In this document: positions 24,492 to 32,890 of the stretch, piece after piece
Position numbering within the stretch: the first letter of the stretch is position 1
Layout: every line of letters starts with the position of its first letter
Source: Chloroflexi bacterium HGW-Chloroflexi-6
GTDB lineage: Bacteria; Chloroflexota; Anaerolineae; Anaerolineales; Villigracilaceae
Direction: 5' to 3'
DNA: 64,000 bases
NCBI GenBank assembly: GCA_002840685.1
Contig: PHBU01000001.1
Location: 1 to 64,000 of the forward strand
The notes under the pieces: generated by a model
The model's input: the letters and a program-made list of their open reading frames with translations, nothing else
Database searches by the model: none
Told to the model about the DNA's origin: nothing
Program-made: the position numbers and the translations under genes

Positions 24492-26453
24492 CTATCGCAC
24501 AATCGCCATTTTGTTCAAAATATACAGTCCATAAACGCTATCGGCAAGATAGATATTATCACCAGATACTATTACATCGTTCACATCATTGCGAGCCAAA
24601 GGACTATAGAATCCAGCAAAAGGAAAGAAGGCGGGCGCTGATATATTAAAAACCGTCAATCCATTACCGCTGGCCGCTATATATGCATAGTTCTCGGATA
24701 CGAAAGTATTTCCAGTTGGGCCACCGTCACTAAATATGCCTTTCTCAATTGGAGAAGCAGGATTGGAAACATCAATAATATGTAAGCCCCCTGAAACCCC
24801 TGATCCAAAATCATCACTCGTAACATAAACCGACCTATCAACGATAACCACATCAGCGGCATTCATATCAAAATGCCCTACTTCAAAAACATTGGCAGGA
24901 TTAGTAACATCAAATATACGAAGGCCAGTCTTTCCTCCAGCAAGATAGACTATACCATCGGCGACAACTAGCTGTCCTGTTGCTCCATGCAAATCATAAC
25001 TCCCGATTAGAGATGGAGCCAAAGGATTTGCTACATCAATTATCTGCAATAAACCATCACCAATCAAATAAGCATTATTACCAGCCAGGACAATATGATC
25101 AGCACGATCAGCCATCGGATAAACCGCAACTTGGGTTATTTTTGCAGGATCGGCAATATCCAATACATATAGGCCTAGCTTTCCTGCAACATAAGCATAG
25201 TGACTATAAACAGTAACATCAGAAACATCTTTCGCCACATGGTAAAACCCCACATCACGTGGAGTCTCCGGTGTTGCCGCATCTATGATATGCAAATTGC
25301 CCTGTGTGTCGACTAAATAGATATATTGATTGGCTAAAGCAATAGCTTGGGCCGATAATGCCAGTGGTTTATACTGTCCCAATCGAGTCGGTTTTTCCGG
25401 ATTTGTAATATCGATTATCTGTAGGTAAGATTCGGCAGAATTTCCCCAACCCGTGTTTATTACCAGGCACGCAAGGTTTTCCGATACGGAAATTTTCTCG
25501 GGCTTGTCAACCGTTTCGTAAAAGCCTACTTCAACCACTTTGGTCGGATCAGAGATATCGAGAACGCGCAGACCATTATTAGATTGCTGATCAGTCGCAT
25601 CTGCCAAATAGGCGTATTCCCCAACAATGGCTATATCATCAGACCATGATATTGAGTCGTAAGTAAAAATCCTAGTTGGTAAGAGGGGGTTGGAAATACT
25701 AATTATTTCCAATTTGCCATCAACCAAAGCATAGAGATAATCATCCCTAATCGCCAAATCTACAACAGAATCCAGGTTATACGAACTAACTTCTACTGGT
25801 CGTACAGGGTCTGCAACTCGCACAATCAACAGTCCATTAAAATAATCAGTGATATATGCATATTCACCGCTAACAACGATATTCTCCAGTTCATGCAAAT
25901 TATTATGAGATGGCGTGAAAGAGCCAACCCGGATCGGTTGAGTTAAATCGCTAATATCTATAATCTCCAAACTGTCTCGAACGATTATGTATGCATATCT
26001 ACCTGCTAGAGTCATCGCAGATGCATCGTCGATTAGCGCCTTCAAAGTCTCATCAATCGGCGCTTTTGGATCAGAAAGATTGACAAGATGCACTCCACCT
26101 TGCTTGTTGGCAACAAAGGCATAGTTGTCGCGTATCAAAATGTTATCAACGATACTTGGCAGAACGCTTGTTTGCCCTGTTACAAAAGGTTCCGCTGGAT
26201 TATGTATGTCAAGAATTACCAGATGGTGACCAACGCCTACATACGCATAACCTTCCTGAATAGAACAAGTAAGTACACCTCCGCCAATTTGACCAAGTAA
26301 AGGCTCCCTTTTTTCAAGAATTTGTATCTGTTCAACCAACTCACGCAACCGAGGCAATGCTTTCTGTGAGACGAGCATTACAAGCGTGCAAATAACGACC
26401 AAGGCTAAAATGCCACCGCATAACACAAGGAACCATTTTTTTGATGTCAACAT
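24492..26453 (-). CDS. LVIVD-repeat beta-propeller protein, membrane-anchored
   Basis: The 653-residue protein has an N-terminal membrane helix (about 6-30) and then about twelve repeats of the LVIVD type. Each contains a form of YAYVA...L.IIDIS.P..P..VG.F (for example LEIIDISDLTQPIRVGSF and LRIFDVTNPANVFEVGHF). Such repeats build propellers on the cell surface and usually bind ligands or proteins. DNA here is clearly richer in A+T than the chromosomal flanks. It lies between two methyltransferase 3' fragments and behind promoter repeat copy 2, so it looks like an inserted unit. Confidence 0.85.
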   Translation of the reverse strand: MLTSKKWFLVLCGGILALVVICTLVMLVSQKALPRLRELVEQIQILEKREPLLGQIGGGVLTCSIQEGYAYVGVGHHLVILDIHNPAEPFVTGQTSVLPSIVDNILIRDNYAFVANKQGGVHLVNLSDPKAPIDETLKALIDDASAMTLAGRYAYIIVRDSLEIIDISDLTQPIRVGSFTPSHNNLHELENIVVSGEYAYITDYFNGLLIVRVADPVRPVEVSSYNLDSVVDLAIRDDYLYALVDGKLEIISISNPLLPTRIFTYDSISWSDDIAIVGEYAYLADATDQQSNNGLRVLDISDPTKVVEVGFYETVDKPEKISVSENLACLVINTGWGNSAESYLQIIDITNPEKPTRLGQYKPLALSAQAIALANQYIYLVDTQGNLHIIDAATPETPRDVGFYHVAKDVSDVTVYSHYAYVAGKLGLYVLDIADPAKITQVAVYPMADRADHIVLAGNNAYLIGDGLLQIIDVANPLAPSLIGSYDLHGATGQLVVADGIVYLAGGKTGLRIFDVTNPANVFEVGHFDMNAADVVIVDRSVYVTSDDFGSGVSGGLHIIDVSNPASPIEKGIFSDGGPTGNTFVSENYAYIAASGNGLTVFNISAPAFFPFAGFYSPLARNDVNDVIVSGDNIYLADSVYGLYILNKMAIVR

Positions 26454-26603
26454 AATTTTTTTACCATTCTTGTTATGGTCTAAACCAAGCCGCTCAACGA
26501 ATCAAGGGTTGATCCCACAAGAGCCTGGGACGATGTGCGGCGGACGGGGAGAAAGTCTATAGAAAGGCAGTTAAGTGCCGCCGCATACCGTCTCAGTCTT
26601 TTC

Positions 26604-26654
26604 GGGATATTTGCTATAGCAAATATCCCGACCCGCTTCACCTGACATTTGTCA
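26604..26654 (-). promoter_or_regulatory. Promoter/operator repeat, copy 2, with a 26-bp palindrome
   Basis: TGACAAATGTCA (26643-26654, - strand) is followed after 24 bases by a -10-like TATAGC at 26613-26618. In this copy the -10 lies in the centre of a perfect 26-bp palindrome (26604-26629, arms GGGATATTTGCTA). It lies upstream of the LVIVD gene, about 150 bases from its ATG. The conserved leader seen in other copies is replaced here. Confidence 0.65.
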
Positions 26655-26658
26655 CAAG

Positions 26659-26774
26659 TTATGAAATACCCATTTTGGCGACGACCGCAAACTCAGTCCC
26701 GTCCGGGTCGAAGGCTTGGCCGGCAACATTTGCCAGGACTTTCTCGATTTCGAGTCCGCTTTCGGCGAATTCAC
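26659..26774 (-). pseudogene. Methyltransferase 3'-end fragment 2
   Basis: Thirty-eight codons ending EFAESGLEIEKVLANVAGQ...FAVVAKMGIS, stop, match the C-terminus of the intact methyltransferase. Similarity ends at the Glu-Phe codons. Between 26775 and the next gene (26859) the sequence is unrelated and holds no recognised feature. Confidence 0.82.
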
Positions 26775-26858
26775 AAAACAGGAGGGGTATGAACTGTTCC
26801 ATGAACATGGCGCTGGGCCGCCGCTCGATTGGCAGGTACGAAGATGTTTTTAGAAGTT

Positions 26859-27311
26859 TTACCCTGCGTGGCTCTGCAACATTAGAAAAATAAAGCCACA
26901 GTCTTCGCAGGCTACAGCAAAAATATTTTTACCCCCAAAGATGTCACTACCAAAAACCACTCTTTGCCCTGTTCCACCCAACATCCCTTCTATGCCGAGT
27001 TCACTCGTAACCAAATTCTCACCTTTGCACATTGGGCAAGCCATGTTTTTATGAGCTTGATGGTGTTCCACTAAAGACGACATAGACTCGTTGGCAGCAG
27101 CAGAATCGGAAGGGACTTCTTGGTTGTTTTCATCGGAAGGAAGATTGTGAGCTGGCAGTTCGCCAAGCCGATTAATAAGAATGTGCTGAATAACATCAAA
27201 AGCCAGCTCTGTCCATTCTGTAGAGTCATGAACTCGCCAGATTTCGATTAATTCATCGGTTTCTCTTAGGTTCAAGTTGTTATAAAGTTGCTCACGAAAT
27301 TGATCTTCCAA
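26859..27311 (-). CDS. Cassette gene: zinc-ribbon protein A
   Basis: The 150-residue protein has an acidic N-terminal helical half (ETDELIEIWRVHDSTEWTELAF). A C-terminal half has two Cys pairs, MACPMCKGENL and VACEDCGFIFLML, which would bind one zinc. It is a clear relative of the neighbouring gene at 27515-27970: same length, same helix motif, same Cys spacing. The function is unknown. Its start lies 43 bases after the core box of attC site 4. Confidence 0.7.
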   Translation of the reverse strand: MEDQFREQLYNNLNLRETDELIEIWRVHDSTEWTELAFDVIQHILINRLGELPAHNLPSDENNQEVPSDSAAANESMSSLVEHHQAHKNMACPMCKGENLVTSELGIEGMLGGTGQRVVFGSDIFGGKNIFAVACEDCGFIFLMLQSHAG

Positions 27312-27354
27312 TGGTTAAATCCTCTCGGCTGCTTTTGGAATGAAAAGAATAGCG

Positions 27355-27485
27355 ACCCAACGATTGCGTTAGCGACGCAGTGCAGGACACGGCCCCACCA
27401 CTTTGATAGAACTAACCTTGGGCCAGGAAATTGTCTAAAAACGCGGCAACTCCCACCAACCAGTTGGGCACACGCTGTGTTGGGC
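27355..27485 (-). other. attC-like site 4
   Basis: ACCCAAC (27355-27361) and GTTGGGC (27479-27485) are inverted core sites 131 bases apart in outer length. TTGCGTTAGCG and CACGCTGTG are the inner boxes. It separates the two related zinc-ribbon genes. Confidence 0.8.
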
Positions 27486-27514
27486 GTTGTTGCCCCCGTA
27501 GAATCACTGCTTTC

Positions 27515-27970
27515 TTATACATACCCTTTGAGCATCAGGTAAACAAAACCACAATCCTTGCAGAGAATGCCGACAACTTCATCATCGATAAACAGATCAT
27601 CAAAGTATTTTCTGGGTTTCTTAAGGATGAGTTTTTGGTGGTTAAACTGCAACCCTATATCGCGTACAGCAAGATTTTCGCCTCTGCAACTTGGACAAAC
27701 CATTCCTTTTTTAACCGGAGCTTCGTGTTCGATATTTTCCATATTTCCATCATCCAGTGTTAGCGCTTCATCTTCTGACGCCACTTCATCATTGCCACCC
27801 TGAAAATCGTTTTGTGACGGAAGCTTGCCTAAACGACTCTGCAAGATTTCCTTAACAACTTTCAAAACCGTCTCTGTCCATTCGTCTGAATTTTGCCAAA
27901 TTTCTAGTAGCTCACCTGTCTCTGTGGTGGACATGTTGTTATGAATTCGGTTGCGAAGATCATCATTCAT
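27515..27970 (-). CDS. Cassette gene: zinc-ribbon protein B
   Basis: The 151-residue protein parallels protein A: ETGELLEIWQNSDEWTETVLK, SRLGKLPS, an acidic linker, then MVCPSCRGENLAVRDIGL and ILCKDCGFVYLMLKGYV. The paired Cys motifs are those of a zinc ribbon. Two diverged relatives in adjacent cassettes suggest cassette duplication or repeated capture. The function is unknown. The start lies 40 bases after the core of attC site 5. Confidence 0.7.
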   Translation of the reverse strand: MNDDLRNRIHNNMSTTETGELLEIWQNSDEWTETVLKVVKEILQSRLGKLPSQNDFQGGNDEVASEDEALTLDDGNMENIEHEAPVKKGMVCPSCRGENLAVRDIGLQFNHQKLILKKPRKYFDDLFIDDEVVGILCKDCGFVYLMLKGYV

Positions 27971-28009
27971 TGAAATATCTCTTGCTTCTTGAATTGAAAC
28001 AATTGAAAC

Positions 28010-28144
28010 GCCAAACGGCTTGCGTTACCGGCAAGTGGGCGGGATTTGGCGGGAAAGCCACCAGATGCCAAATCCGCCTCTTGGGGCCGCGATCCCGAAA
28101 GTGCGCCAACGGCCCGCACTTGTCCACTGCACGCAATGTTGGGC
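28010..28144 (-). other. attC-like site 5
   Basis: GCCAAAC (28010-28016, one base off consensus) and GTTGGGC (28138-28144) flank a stem in which CCGGCAAGTGGGC faces GCCCGCACTTGTCC. The interior is nearly the same as that of site 1, so the two sites share a recent origin. Confidence 0.8.
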
Positions 28145-28225
28145 ATTTCACGAAATGCAAGACTCATAACCTAAATATAGAATTGCTCATTCTTGTTCTT
28201 AACTATTGCAAGGATAAGCCTATTT

Positions 28226-28774
28226 TCAAAGTTGTTCACCGCTATCAATTTCATTTGGCGGAAGAGAAGATATTGGAAAGTTTTTAGGATTACCTTTTGA
28301 GTCAAAATGAACAGTTATGCTTTGAATGAACTTCTTGCGATTCTTATCCAAAATATTGTAAGTTGCTTCAAGATAAAAGCGACTCTGCTCCTTTTTCATT
28401 GTGGAATAACCGTCCATCAAAGGCTCCAGAATTGTTCCCCATAATTTTGACCTTATATCAAAAGAAACAGGGTCATCAATATGATAATTCTCCATCACTT
28501 CCCATCCTGCAAGTTTCACTCGTTCTTGAGATATGCCAAAGTGTCTTGCGACCGCCAACCTAGCAGGATTTCTTGCAAGATTTTCCCAATCACTATCTTT
28601 GTTAACTTTATCAAGACTTAATGGCAAACTTTGACTGGATTTGCTTTCACCGAGGTCTTTTATTGTTTTTGAAAAAAAGCCTGACTTGTACTCTACGACC
28701 AATAAAATAATTCCAACAAGCAAAGGTAAACAGAAACTGCCTAAACAGAGCGGGAAGATACTGTTATCGGACAT
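28226..28774 (-). CDS. Cassette gene: membrane-anchored protein, unknown
   Basis: The 182-residue protein has one N-terminal membrane helix (LGSFCLPLLVGIILLVVEY). A soluble part follows with RNPARLAVARHFGISQERVKLAGWEVMEN and a beta-rich end (RFYLEATYNILDKNRKKF). No family was recognised. It lies between attC site 5 and promoter repeat copy 3. Confidence 0.62.
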   Translation of the reverse strand: MSDNSIFPLCLGSFCLPLLVGIILLVVEYKSGFFSKTIKDLGESKSSQSLPLSLDKVNKDSDWENLARNPARLAVARHFGISQERVKLAGWEVMENYHIDDPVSFDIRSKLWGTILEPLMDGYSTMKKEQSRFYLEATYNILDKNRKKFIQSITVHFDSKGNPKNFPISSLPPNEIDSGEQL

Positions 28775-28820
28775 AATACAAATCCTTATGGTTTCTTATG
28801 CCTTTGCCTGCAAGATAAAT

Positions 28821-28943
28821 GCCCAACTATGTATTTACCCGCCGTTTCGCCGGTTAATTGCTTATGGCGGCATTTTTACCGTAAAAAAACATACCTTATT
28901 ACTATAGCAAATCTCCCTTGCCTACGTCACCTGACATTTGTCA
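28821..28943 (-). promoter_or_regulatory. Promoter/operator repeat, copy 3
   Basis: TGACAAATGTCA (28932-28943) and TATAGT (28901-28906) are 25 bases apart on the - strand. The leader ends at the core GTTGGGC (28821-28827, - strand), 47 bases before the ATG of the downstream gene. The leader is shorter than in copies 1 and 4. Confidence 0.72.
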
Positions 28944-28947
28944 CGAG

Positions 28948-29022
28948 TTATGAAATACCCACTTCGGCAACAACTGCAAACTCAGTCCCGGCCGGGTTGA
29001 AGGTCTGACCGGCAACATTCGT
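28948..29022 (-). pseudogene. Methyltransferase 3'-end fragment 3
   Basis: The frame NVAGQTFNPAGTEFAVVAEVG, Ile-Ser, stop matches the C-terminal 23 residues of the intact methyltransferase. Nothing more of the gene is present. The next 87 bases up to the membrane-protein stop hold nothing clear. Confidence 0.8.
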
Positions 29023-29109
29023 CACAGCATCTATCGTGGACGGCTCTTTAAGACACATCATTCCCAAGAGAGTGCGGCAAAATCATACTTTCGTTATAAG
29101 TGTCTGTGA

Positions 29110-29760
29110 TCAAGCAGACTGTCTCTCAATATCACGTGCAAATCCAGACACAATGGCTAAGGGTTGTAATAGGATCCCTATAGCCAGAAATAACCACAAA
29201 ACGTATTCAATGATTGTAGGCGCCCTATATGTAGTATTAGGTGGTGACAGGATTAACCAGATTCCAACCGCGACGCACAAAAACAAGAAACCACTGACCA
29301 ACATCGTGGGCCAGAATTGAGCCAGACGTTTCCTTGTGTTTTTAGGTAAAACTTTTCTCCACCAGGCTAATGGATTATTGATACGCGTTGATACTCCCCA
29401 CGCGAGAATAAAAAATAAAACTTGCGCAACGCCGCCACCTACACAGAAGAGCAATATCGAAAGTGCCAGGAAAATAATTGAGCCGTTCTTTGTATGAATA
29501 AAACCGATCGTCCATACAATCACCACTAAACCGACGATTATCGCGGCAATTCCCGTGATGAGATAGTTGGGAATAAGCGTAAAAACGCCAATGTCTAATA
29601 AGTATCCGCCTGTTGGCGTATTTCCTTGTAAGGTTTCAAATACACCATGGGCTATTCCGCCTAGTCCGACAAATATTCCAAGGATTATTACATACACACT
29701 GGTACTCTTGTTTTTTCCTCGGATAAACGTCCCATCTTGTGCCAATTGATGATCGACCAT
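29110..29760 (-). CDS. Cassette gene: multi-pass membrane protein
   Basis: The ATG at 29760 has GGAG six bases upstream; an in-frame ATG at 29772 overlaps that site. The roughly 216-residue product has about five hydrophobic helices and basic loops (RKVLPKNTRKRLAQ, FARDIERQS). It is not recognised. Upstream lies degenerate attC site 6, and the 3' side meets a methyltransferase fragment rather than an attC. Confidence 0.62.
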   Translation of the reverse strand: MVDHQLAQDGTFIRGKNKSTSVYVIILGIFVGLGGIAHGVFETLQGNTPTGGYLLDIGVFTLIPNYLITGIAAIIVGLVVIVWTIGFIHTKNGSIIFLALSILLFCVGGGVAQVLFFILAWGVSTRINNPLAWWRKVLPKNTRKRLAQFWPTMLVSGFLFLCVAVGIWLILSPPNTTYRAPTIIEYVLWLFLAIGILLQPLAIVSGFARDIERQSA

Positions 29761-29838
29761 AACTATCTCCATAGAAAGGATTCAAATTAAATTTTCGTGT
29801 GCTCATCAAATGAAGTGCTCTTTTAGTCTGTGAGCTAA

Positions 29839-29970
29839 GCCCAATTATGGCGTTAGCGGCCCAGGGGCAGGATGTGGCGAGAGAAGCCACGGGGAAAGAA
29901 CCCGGCCAAAGACGCTGGATCCCTGGCGGAGAGGCGTTGCCCGCCCCGCGTCCGCGCAAGCGTGTCTTAG
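29839..29970 (-). other. attC-like site 6 (degenerate)
   Basis: The left core GCCCAAT (29839-29845) is followed by TATGGCGTTAGCGG. The right end is GTCTTAG (29964-29970). GCCACGG, CCCGGCC and similar runs allow a folded interior. On the - strand the TAA stop of the upstream methyltransferase lies inside the right core, as in many cassettes. Confidence 0.55.
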
Positions 29971-30575
29971 CTGCTCTTTTGTATCCACAAATTATTATGC
30001 CCAGAGTTGTCTTCTGGAATAAATTCATCGAGGATGATGTTGAAGCTCATCGCATTTAGCATCTCGTGATATTGATCGACAGCGTAATGAGACCAATACA
30101 TTTTCGCTCCATCCACCCCCAGCCAATTATCTTCATAACCTTCCCATTCTTCATGGCCAACCGTAACAACTGCGATCCCATTAGCGCTTAATTGATTGAA
30201 TAACTTTTCAAATACCCGTTTGTGCAATGTTCTGTCAATATGGATGATTGAATAAAAGGCAGTGATGATGTCGTATTGGTTGTCGTTTGTATTTAGATAG
30301 TCATCACAAATGTAGATCGCCCGAGGAGCTAATTTCTCTGCCCTTTCTATCTGTCTTTGGGAGATATCAATACCGACAGTCCGCAATCCATTTTCCGAAA
30401 AATACTTGCAGACGGGGATTCCACAACCGCAGCCAATATCCAGGGCGGTTTTAGCATTCGGGCGCAGTTCTAGAATTCGTTTACACCAATTGATATATTT
30501 GTCAGCGCTGTCGTTGTCGCTTCTATATGCTTCAGATACCTTGTCATATCCCGTTGATACGATCTGGTTATGCAT
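29967..30575 (-). CDS. Cassette gene: class I SAM-dependent methyltransferase
   Basis: Starts at 30575 or 30584 are possible; 30575 has AGAGAG eight bases upstream. The roughly 200-residue protein has motif I ALDIGCGCGIPVCKYF, the acidic loop VGIDIS, and IITAFYSIIHIDRTLHKRVF at motif IV/V. The substrate is unknown. It is not closely related to the methyltransferase whose fragments litter the region. Its stop overlaps attC-like site 6. Confidence 0.8.
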   Translation of the reverse strand: MHNQIVSTGYDKVSEAYRSDNDSADKYINWCKRILELRPNAKTALDIGCGCGIPVCKYFSENGLRTVGIDISQRQIERAEKLAPRAIYICDDYLNTNDNQYDIITAFYSIIHIDRTLHKRVFEKLFNQLSANGIAVVTVGHEEWEGYEDNWLGVDGAKMYWSHYAVDQYHEMLNAMSFNIILDEFIPEDNSGHNNLWIQKSS

Positions 30576-30600
30576 TGGTTTCATCTCTCTTTGGCGGGGT

Positions 30601-30740
30601 GCTCCTGGAGAGTACTGGCGCCGGGGCATGCTGGGAACTCTGCCAGGGGACAGGAAAACCTGAAGCCAGCCTGTCCAGGCCGACAGGCCGGGGAAAAATG
30701 CTTGTAGAGTCCCCAGAGTCAGGTGCGCGCTTTGTTGGGC
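30601..30740 (-). other. attC-like site 7 (left core lost)
   Basis: The right core GTTGGGC (30734-30740), the box GTGCGCGCTTT and the stem TACTGGCGCCGGGG are as in site 3. The loop hairpin CCAGCCTGTC / GACAGGCCGG (30666-30691) is also shared with site 3. The left core has decayed to GTGCTCC. Confidence 0.68.
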
Positions 30741-30762
30741 AGGTTAGGTCAAAATGCTATGA

Positions 30763-31296
30763 CTAGTCTAGGCGCCATGTATCCTCCTCTATTACTCTAT
30801 GGTCTTGAAATCCACATCGTTTACATATTTGAGTTTCTCTACGTGGAAATTTGTTTTTGGTATCGGTATCGGAAACCCATTCACTAAACGAATGATATTT
30901 TACGTGAGATGTCCACTTATCGCGATTTTGTACTCCACACTTTTTACAAATGTATCGTCCTTCGCATGAGCCTTTGTGAAGATATTTAATTAGAAACTCA
31001 TGTTCTTCAATTTTCCGGTAACTTACAAAGCATCTCGAACAAACTCGGGATTTGATACATCCTCCTTTGTAAACCGCTTTAATGTATCCTTCACCAAACC
31101 ATTCATGCTTACGGATTGTTGAACAAATCCATCTTTGAAATTTGTTAATTTGCTGATACTTTTCAACAATATCTGATTCGTCAACTTGTCTAATTTTGTT
31201 CCCATTTTCCATGAGCAGAAAATTACACTTTGGACAGGCAAAAAATAAGGCTCTTTCTTTCGTTGGCAACTCGGCTAAACAGTTAGGACAATTCAT
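30763..31296 (-). CDS. Cassette gene: multi-zinc-ribbon protein
   Basis: The 177-residue protein carries Cys pairs MNCPNCLAEL, FACPKCNFLL, SRVCSRCFVSY, YICKKCGVQN and QICKRCGFQDH. There are at least two zinc-ribbon units. The middle part has aromatic and basic residues (RWICSTIRKHEWFGEGYIK). It could bind nucleic acid or protein; no family was recognised. It is bounded by attC sites 7 and 8. Confidence 0.68.
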   Translation of the reverse strand: MNCPNCLAELPTKERALFFACPKCNFLLMENGNKIRQVDESDIVEKYQQINKFQRWICSTIRKHEWFGEGYIKAVYKGGCIKSRVCSRCFVSYRKIEEHEFLIKYLHKGSCEGRYICKKCGVQNRDKWTSHVKYHSFSEWVSDTDTKNKFPRRETQICKRCGFQDHRVIEEDTWRLD

Positions 31297-31348
31297 TTTG
31301 ACTCCGTAAGGAACAAAATTTTCGAACCCGAATTATTAGAAAACAACA

Positions 31349-31482
31349 GCCCAACAGATTGCGTTACCCATTTGTGGCTGGCACGAAACGAAGCTGATTT
31401 GACGGAAATTGTTCAAGTGCAGAATTAACTACTTTTATCTTATCAAGCAAATCCCATCAATCGGCTGCATGCTGTGCTAGGC
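31349..31482 (-). other. attC-like site 8
   Basis: GCCCAAC (31349-31355) followed by AGATTGCGTTACCC forms the left end. The right end is GCATGCTGTGCTAGGC, where the core GCTAGGC (31476-31482) is one base off GTTRRRY. The interior differs from the other sites. Confidence 0.68.
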
Positions 31483-31519
31483 GGATTTTAAGCCGACTAA
31501 TGGCTTATTGCCTTATGGT

Positions 31520-32251
31520 TTATTGTATTGTTGGGTTAACAAAACCTTCTAGCCAATTTCCAATTGCGTTCCACCCGACTTTATGCCCATATATTTCTCC
31601 GCTTCCTGATACTGAAGGTAGGCATTCATTTGGCTCAGTCCCCATAAAAACTTGTTGCCTAAGAATGAGTCCAGTTCTTACCTCAATAAGCTCTACAGAC
31701 ACTTGATTCTGATAACGCTTCACTGTAGCGCCTGAATAGTTGCAGGTTTCCTTGATGATATCGTGCTCTTGAAAACACGCCACCAGTATCACATCATTTG
31801 GATTATTTGATGCCCATCCCAGCCTGATTGGATACACAGACCATTTTCCTACTTTATTGGGAGGATCAATACCTACTAATGAATTAAATTCGTTCTCCTG
31901 AAAAATCGGGTTCTCTGGATAGGTGTGTCCATTACATACAGGTTCGAAGGTGTTAAATATGGCTTGATATTTCAGGTAATAAAAAGGCTCCCAAGAAAAA
32001 GTAATTGTTGCGAGAACAACAAAGATGCCTAAGAAAATTCCTACAATGGCTCCTTTACTGTAATTCCATGATCGTTTCAGTTCAATGATCGATACTCCGA
32101 TTACAAATAGGGAGTAAATGATTAAGAACGCACCAACCCCTACTAAAACAAAAGGGTGAACATAATCAAAAAAGAACAAATACCCAAAAAACAGAATAAA
32201 GAAACAGATCAATAAGATACCCGTGAATTCTCGGTATTTTGAACTAATCAT
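31520..32251 (-). CDS. Cassette gene: membrane protein with extracytoplasmic domain
   Basis: The 243-residue protein has three N-terminal hydrophobic helices (about 10-27, 33-52 and 65-86). A soluble domain of about 150 residues follows with conserved-looking Cys (FEPVCNGHTYPENP, LVACFQEHD, KETCNYSG, NECLPSVSG) that may form disulfides outside the membrane. It is not recognised. Spacing to attC site 9 upstream is 70 bases. Confidence 0.62.
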   Translation of the reverse strand: MISSKYREFTGILLICFFILFFGYLFFFDYVHPFVLVGVGAFLIIYSLFVIGVSIIELKRSWNYSKGAIVGIFLGIFVVLATITFSWEPFYYLKYQAIFNTFEPVCNGHTYPENPIFQENEFNSLVGIDPPNKVGKWSVYPIRLGWASNNPNDVILVACFQEHDIIKETCNYSGATVKRYQNQVSVELIEVRTGLILRQQVFMGTEPNECLPSVSGSGEIYGHKVGWNAIGNWLEGFVNPTIQ

Positions 32252-32321
32252 TTGTCGATAACTCCTTTGGCTGATTTGCTCTCAACAATGCCTGAATAAC
32301 TATGATTACATTGTTGAGAGT

Positions 32322-32466
32322 GGCTAACGGCTTGCATTACTCGCAAGTGGGCGGACCCGGATCATGTTTGATGTATAGAAGAAACTCGAAGCCAGAAAAA
32401 TGCTTGAGAAAAGCCGCACGCTGCATACGCGGCAGTCCCCAGCGTCCAGTCCATGTTTTGTTGGGC
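32322..32466 (-). other. attC-like site 9
   Basis: GGCTAAC (32322-32328) and GTTGGGC (32460-32466) flank a stem with CTTGCATTACTCGCAAGTGGGC. The CCCCAGCGTCCAGT run is shared with site 3. Length is 145 bases. Confidence 0.78.
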
Positions 32467-32488
32467 AGCAGAATGGGTTCAAACAGAA

Positions 32489-32848
32489 TTATGGTTTCTT
32501 AATCCAAGTACTACCATCAACAACGTCTTTCCGATTTGAGCATGTGTCATCAATTGCTGTGAACGATAATTCTGAACCGTCAAAAGACCAAGTGTAAGTA
32601 CCTTTGACATTTCCACAACACTGGCATGTGATCGTAACCTGATTTCCAGCAACTTGATAGGTTCCAGTCTCGCTTCCAATCGGGCCACTGGTAAGGAAAG
32701 TGCCATCAGCTTTGAATTCCCAAGACCAATCACCATTTTCAAAAGTGCCAGTTGGAAAGGAAGCTGGTGTGGGTGAAGATGCTGCTGGAGAACAACCAGT
32801 GATTATCATGACAACCAAGAAAAGAACGAAGGCATATTTCATAGCCAT
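32489..32848 (-). CDS. Cassette gene: small lipoprotein
   Basis: The ATG at 32848 follows AAGGAG by seven bases. The 119-residue product has a signal peptide with lipobox MIITGCSPA, a Pro/Ser linker and a lipocalin-like beta domain (FENGDWSWEFKADGTFLTSG, GTYQVAGNQVTITCQCCGN, GTYTWSFDGSELSFTAIDD). The domain resembles small calycin-like folds that report a defined range of ligands. This is a guess from strand pattern only. Promoter repeat copy 4 lies upstream. Confidence 0.68.
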   Translation of the reverse strand: MAMKYAFVLFLVVMIITGCSPAASSPTPASFPTGTFENGDWSWEFKADGTFLTSGPIGSETGTYQVAGNQVTITCQCCGNVKGTYTWSFDGSELSFTAIDDTCSNRKDVVDGSTWIKKP

Positions 32849-32890
32849 GTGTTTTCTCCTTCTGGTTTGAGACATAGGTATTTCCCTGCT

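Noticed and set aside
21940-32466. CRISPR array
   Set aside because: The repeats are 129-157 bases long, inverted and separated by genes, not short direct repeats with uniform spacers.
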